Origin: Euglena gracilis
Taxonomy: Eukaryota > Euglenida > Euglenophyceae > Euglenales
Length of the DNA stretch: 64,000 bases
Reading direction: 5' to 3'
NCBI GenBank assembly: GCA_039621445.1
Contig: CP154957.1
Span: 5,822,504 to 5,886,503, forward strand
Part shown: positions 59,693 through 64,000 of the stretch, piece after piece
Position numbering within the stretch: the first letter of the stretch is position 1
Layout: every line of letters starts with the position of its first letter
Program-made: the position numbers and the translations under genes
The notes under the pieces: model-generated
Databases searched by the model: none
What the model was told of the DNA's origin: nothing
The model's input: only the letters and a program-made list of their open reading frames with translations

Positions 59693-61421
59693 GGAAAGAC
59701 AGTTTGCAACGTGCTCCAGATCCGACCCTTGCAGCTACAGGGTCCAGAGTTGCACAATTTGCACAGTTTCACGGGCATTAAAATGGGCTTTTTCCCTGCT
59801 TTGGGTGGTAGGGTGTCGCTTGACCCCCCCCCAGGTTTGGGCTCCGGGCATGAAGGGGTGGGGAGGCACCAATCTGGCATTTAAAAACGACCCAGAAAGT
59901 TATTGGCACTTTGAGGGAACGAGATCAGAGAAACAGAAAGAAGCTCAGGTGACAAGTCTTCATGCGTCTAACCAATCCTCAAACGTTTCTTTGTGACGGT
60001 TCGCCATTTCCAAGCACATAGGCGATTGAACGACTTTTATTCCAGAAAATTTTCAAAAGAATGAATATTTTCAAAGTGACGCTATTTGGTGAGTATGCAT
60101 CATAATTGACAGAATTTTTTTTCACCGCAGGGAGGCTCCAAAAACGGAACTGCAGGGAAGGGTTCGGTATCAGGTTCAAACCCCCAGCACCTCTTTCTGT
60201 TTTTTCTGTGGAGCCAATTTTTTGGTGAAAGTTTTCCCTCGGCACCTTTGGCACCAAAGGAGGCTTTTCTTGTACCCCACGTGCCGTTGACACCCCCTGC
60301 GTCAACAGCATTTTTCCGGAACACTACCTGGGGTTTTCATTGAACTACAGTGGTGTTGACATTGTGTGTCGTTGAAACACCCCTGTGTCACGAAACATTC
60401 TCTGAGCGTTGGCATCTTTTGGACAAGGGGGGGGGGGTGTGGGTAGGGGAGGTTCAACTACTTGCCAAATTTTCCGTACATCCCTGAGCGGGGGGAGTTT
60501 TCCAAAGCCCCAAAGCGGTCAGGTTTGGAGTGGGTTGTGAGACCCCCAGAAACACCAGGGGCCCAAAATTAACCGGCTATGAGCAGCGCTGTCCAACGAC
60601 TCCCCCCCCCCACCGGGCTTTCCCGTTTTCCGGAAGCACCAATTTTTAGGTCAAATTTTTCCTTCGGTGCCAATTTTCCTTGAACGGGTGCTGTGACTAC
60701 CCCGCCCCCACCTCCCGGGTGGAGGGGTCAACCCCCCCCCACCACAGCCCTGGGCATGATCAACAAATACCTGGAACAACCTGGCAATTATCCAAATCTT
60801 GGTCAGGCATTTTTTTAAGGCGAAAATTCCAAAATAATTAAGGTTTTTTCGGACCGTTTTTAATGGTTTTTTTAAGGGGTTTTTTTTAAGGCATTTCGAA
60901 AATTTCATGAATTTTTAAGACGTCCATTTTCCATTGGTGGTCAAAGAGCCATCTGGGCATCGAACCAACGTCGCTCCAGGTTGAAAATCAAACCTTTTTT
61001 TTGAGTGTTGGGTGGATACACAATGTTTCAGTGATGCCAGAAATCATTTTTTCCCCAGAGTTGGCCTGTTTTTTGTCAAGATTTTGCGATTGCTTTTGCT
61101 CAAAATTCGAAAACGTTCCAGGACCAAGTTTTCAAGTTTTTTTTTTAGTTTTTAAGGCACTTTGGCCAAAAAAAATATCGGGTTTTTTAAGGTTTTTTTA
61201 AGGTTTTTCACGGCGCCTTAAAAAGAATGGGGGGCTATTCTTTGAACAGGTGTGCATATTATGCGTCATAAATCACGGTGTTAATCAATTTTTTTTGGGT
61301 CGCTTTGGTTGCGGAAGTTTGATTTCCCTCCCTATGTATAATATACTACATAGTGTCTATTGGTCAGACCACCAGGAACATTCTTTGCGGCATCAAACAA
61401 ACTCAGAGTTGGGAGAAACCA

Positions 61422-61422
61422 T

Positions 61423-61513
<91 letters not shown>

Positions 61514-61545
61514 CGCGCGCGCACACACACACAACAGACAACACG
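61422..61545 (+). repeat. (CA)n microsatellite, about 45 copies
   Basis: Seen directly. Confidence 0.97.
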
Positions 61546-62399
61546 AAACTGCACACACGCACACAGACCACTCATATGTTCGCTGCTGAAAGTGCATTGC
61601 ATTCACATCATATCCCAACCCCCCCCCCCACACCATTCACAGGGCCACCGTCCTCCGTGTTCCGACAGGATGCCGGAGCAGGAGGCCAGCCAAATGGACC
61701 AGCGTCGTAGTGCAAGAGGTTGCTGCTTCCCTGCAAATATTGCAACTCATTTTTTATGCAGGTGGCGCTTGTAAAGCAGCAGTTGTTTGGATGCCCGAAA
61801 ATGTCAGTTCACAAAGATCAGCACAATCATTTCCATACATCTAGCTTGTTATTATCATATTTTTCATTAAATTGAAAACAGAAGAATTATGATAATATTT
61901 TAGCATGCGCCATTTTTTCGCTGACCCTCCCCTGTCTATGCACCACCACCACGTCACCTCCCCCCCCCCTATTTTTGGCACGGCCAATTCTGAGGGCATT
62001 ACCTGGCGTTTTTCATTGGAGGCCTTGACGCCGCGTCCTGACCACTAGAATGTACCAGCTTTGACACGGAAAAACCCAACGCCGGAAGGACCGAGCTGAA
62101 CCGTCCCCTCAAGATTCTTTGTCAGGAACAATGCTTCACCCCCCCAGGGTTGTATGGGCAGGCTGGGGGGTTGGCAGGGTTCAAAATGAGGCAATTCAAA
62201 ATGCCGGAAAATGCAGGATGGTCCAACATTACCCCCACCTCCTTCGTCAAGAGCAGGGCGGTCCACAAGGGGCGAGATTATTTTTTGTGAAGGACCGCCC
62301 CTTGAGGACTGCCCTTAGGCTGAAGGGACAGCCAATGGCCATTGGGGTCGAACGGGGTAGAAAATTAAAAGGTCGAAAAATTCATTTTTTTATGTTTTA

Positions 62400-62635
62400 G
62401 AAATAAAGGTTGGGCCAACCCGCGCATTTTTGAAAATATTCCCTTGCCAATATCTCAATTTTCCCCGAAATGGCCAAAAAATCGCGAAAATGCCAAAAAT
62501 AGCACCTTTTTCAAAAAATTTCGGCACCTGCGGCATCAAAAATTGTACCCCCCCCGGGGGGGGGGGGGGCTCGGGCCCATCCACTACCCCCCTCCCCCCA
62601 GGGGGTCCACGACAAAAAAAAACACAAAAAACCTG
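62400..62635 (-). mobile_element. Inverted-repeat element family A, copy 6, inverted and decayed
   Basis: The reverse strand shows the family core (TTTTTGGCATTTTCGCGATT, then CGGGGAAAATTG). One end is AAAAAACCTG; the other terminal repeat is not recognisable. Confidence 0.6.
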
Positions 62636-63009
62636 ATTCAATGAAAAATTGGGGAGGGGGTCAGGTTTGGGTTCCAGTGCCGGCGACCAAGCCAATTCTC
62701 CTTGAAATTGCCAGGGAGGTGACCGGTCTGGCGTTTTCGTCAACCCATTCATGAACCCGGCTCTTTAAGGGGAATTAAAAAAAAACCTCCCAGCACACAG
62801 CACAATGCATTTTTTTAAGACCGGGGGGGGAGGGGGGGTCCTCCACCCACCCACCCCCTGGGGACATTCTCCTGGGCCAGCCGGGACCAGGGCCCAAAAC
62901 CAACCCCCTGGCAGGTGCCTGCTATTGGCAGGCGCCTCCGCACCCCCCCCCATGGCTTCTGGTCGCCTGGTCGCCCTTCAGCTTTGGGGTGGGGCCATAC
63001 CGTTGCTTA

Positions 63010-63262
63010 ACACCTGTCCCCCCCCCGGGGTGACTGACTGGTTTTCTGACCAAGATCCCCCCCCCCCCCCAGGGGGTGGGGTATGCCCGAAAATGAAAAG
63101 TGGCTGGCCTGGAGCCGAAGGCGCTGGAATTTTTTTGGACTTTTTGAGACTTTTTGGAAAATGTTCATTGCCTCCTGAAGAGTGGCCGATCCCCCCCCCC
63201 CATGGGGTAAACTGACTGACTGGTTTTTTTCAGAGTGGAAAGTGACCCCCCCCTCCCCACCC
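63010..63262 (+). repeat. GACTGGTTTT ... AGAGTGGAAAGTGAC repeat
   Basis: Two copies of a CTGACTGGTTTT word with C-tracts and a GCCGAAGGCGC hairpin between. Relatives at 15950-16050, 30765-30950 and 47045-47100. Confidence 0.6.
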
Positions 63263-63344
63263 AGGGGTCGCTAAGCAATGGTAGGGGTGGTCCGCCTACG
63301 CCCCGATGCCGACCGCACTGTCGGGTCGCAGGGTCCCTGCCGCC

Positions 63345-63413
63345 CGGCACGAGGGAGGCAAAGGCGGTGGTGGACGCCGTGGAGCAGCAGCTGGGGGACG
63401 TGCCGCGGCTGGT
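63345..63413 (+). CDS. Candidate exon, helical segment
   Basis: GTREAKAVVDAVEQQLGDVP then RLVW. Codons are strongly G/C-ending. It starts after CTGCCGCC and ends before GTGCAG, the same 5' intron word as after cyclase exon 30. No family recognised. Confidence 0.5.
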
Positions 63414-64000
63414 GTGGCGTGCAGGCCCTCCTCGGGGCTGACCCGGAATCCTGAATACCCAAATGGGTGGTGGGGGTCGACCCCGAGTTGGGGGTCGACC
63501 CCGAGGTGGGGGGTTAGGGCTACGATCACTTATGATTTGTGCCGAAATTTTGCCCAAACAGTGCCCGAAATGGCATTTCCGATCAATTGTGGGAGGCGGC
63601 TTTTTTCAGCTTGGTCCGAGAATTGGTCACCCAGACTGTGCCATTGTTTAGACCCCCACCACCTCCCCCTCCTGCCCAGAAGGGGGCCGCCCCCCGCCAC
63701 CTGCCTTTATCGAACCCTATCCGACCCCCCCAACCTCCTGGGGGGGAGGGGGTCGACCCCAACCAGGCCAGTCCTGTCTGTCCCTGCCATGGACTGATCT
63801 GTCCAGCCCACTGTTTTCCAAGTAGATTGCCCCTTTTATTGTTTGTATCTGCGGTGTGATGGTTGTGGTGGCATTGTTGGAGGCATTGGTAAACAAATCG
63901 TGCGTGGCCACAAAATCGTTACACCTTTTTTGTGTCGGAACCGCAATCCCACCGCCACAGTATTTTAGCAAAGCCCCACACCCTGGATGCCAGGGAGGGG

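Larger units (their letters stand above)
60000..63000 (+). other. Repeat-rich DNA without a supportable exon
   Basis: Contains the CA array and the inverted family A copy. Otherwise no segment with exon-like codon use on either strand. Confidence 0.5.

Noticed and set aside
60940-60990. Second tRNA-like fragment ending in CCACCA on the minus strand
   Set aside because: The T-stem pairs poorly and no other tRNA arm is present.

Overview
The window looks like nuclear DNA of a euglenid (Euglena-type) protist. Three things point there. (1) Coding segments are short islands of 50-180 bp with G/C-ending codons, lost in long, low-information, microsatellite-rich DNA. (2) About half of the introns in the two gene models lack GT-AG ends. 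They instead show a C(A/G)G triplet at intron positions +4 to +6 and a (C/T)TG triplet at -8 to -6, several with 6-8 bp of perfect complementarity between the two ends; as far as I recall, this is the signature of euglenid 'nonconventional' introns. (3) Both complete gene models begin right after a good 3' splice site a few bases upstream of the ATG, as expected for spliced-leader trans-splicing. All recognised genes are on the + strand. No bacterial features, CRISPR arrays, rRNA or credible tRNA were seen.

Layout. 1-3100: fragments of an upstream gene (one good exon at 188-312, weaker candidates after it). 3070-4900: dispersed repeat and GT/CA microsatellites. 5048-6441: a small four-exon gene for a 93-residue helical protein of unknown function. 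7041-45528: one very large gene (about 31 exons, roughly 1040 residues, mean intron >1 kb) for a receptor-type class III adenylyl cyclase. 45.5-64 kb: mostly repeats, with a few exon-like segments (46.1, 47.2, 49.4, 55.7, 59.6, 63.35 kb) that are either a C-terminal tail of the cyclase or a following gene.

The cyclase reads, in order: cytosolic N-terminus with a degenerate EF-hand pair (8.9-11.2 kb), a first membrane segment (12.9 kb), four successive Cache (PAS-like extracellular sensor) modules (16.1-33.3 kb), a second membrane segment with a basic/acidic helical linker (36.4 kb), and a complete class III cyclase catalytic domain (37.4-44.5 kb). Both metal-binding Asp, the adenine-selecting Lys/Asp pair and the transition-state Asn/Arg are present. 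I infer a sensor of a small extracellular ligand that makes cAMP, with possible calcium input from the cytosolic side. Exon phases agree across the whole model except one unresolved junction (39.9 to 43.2 kb) and one with two alternatives (13.0 to 13.8 kb).

The introns carry several families of short inverted-repeat elements. One family (about 255-273 bp, termini CAGG...CCTG, 7-8 bp target-site duplications at three copies) has termini that match the nonconventional intron ends, and one copy supplies the 3' splice site of a cyclase exon.
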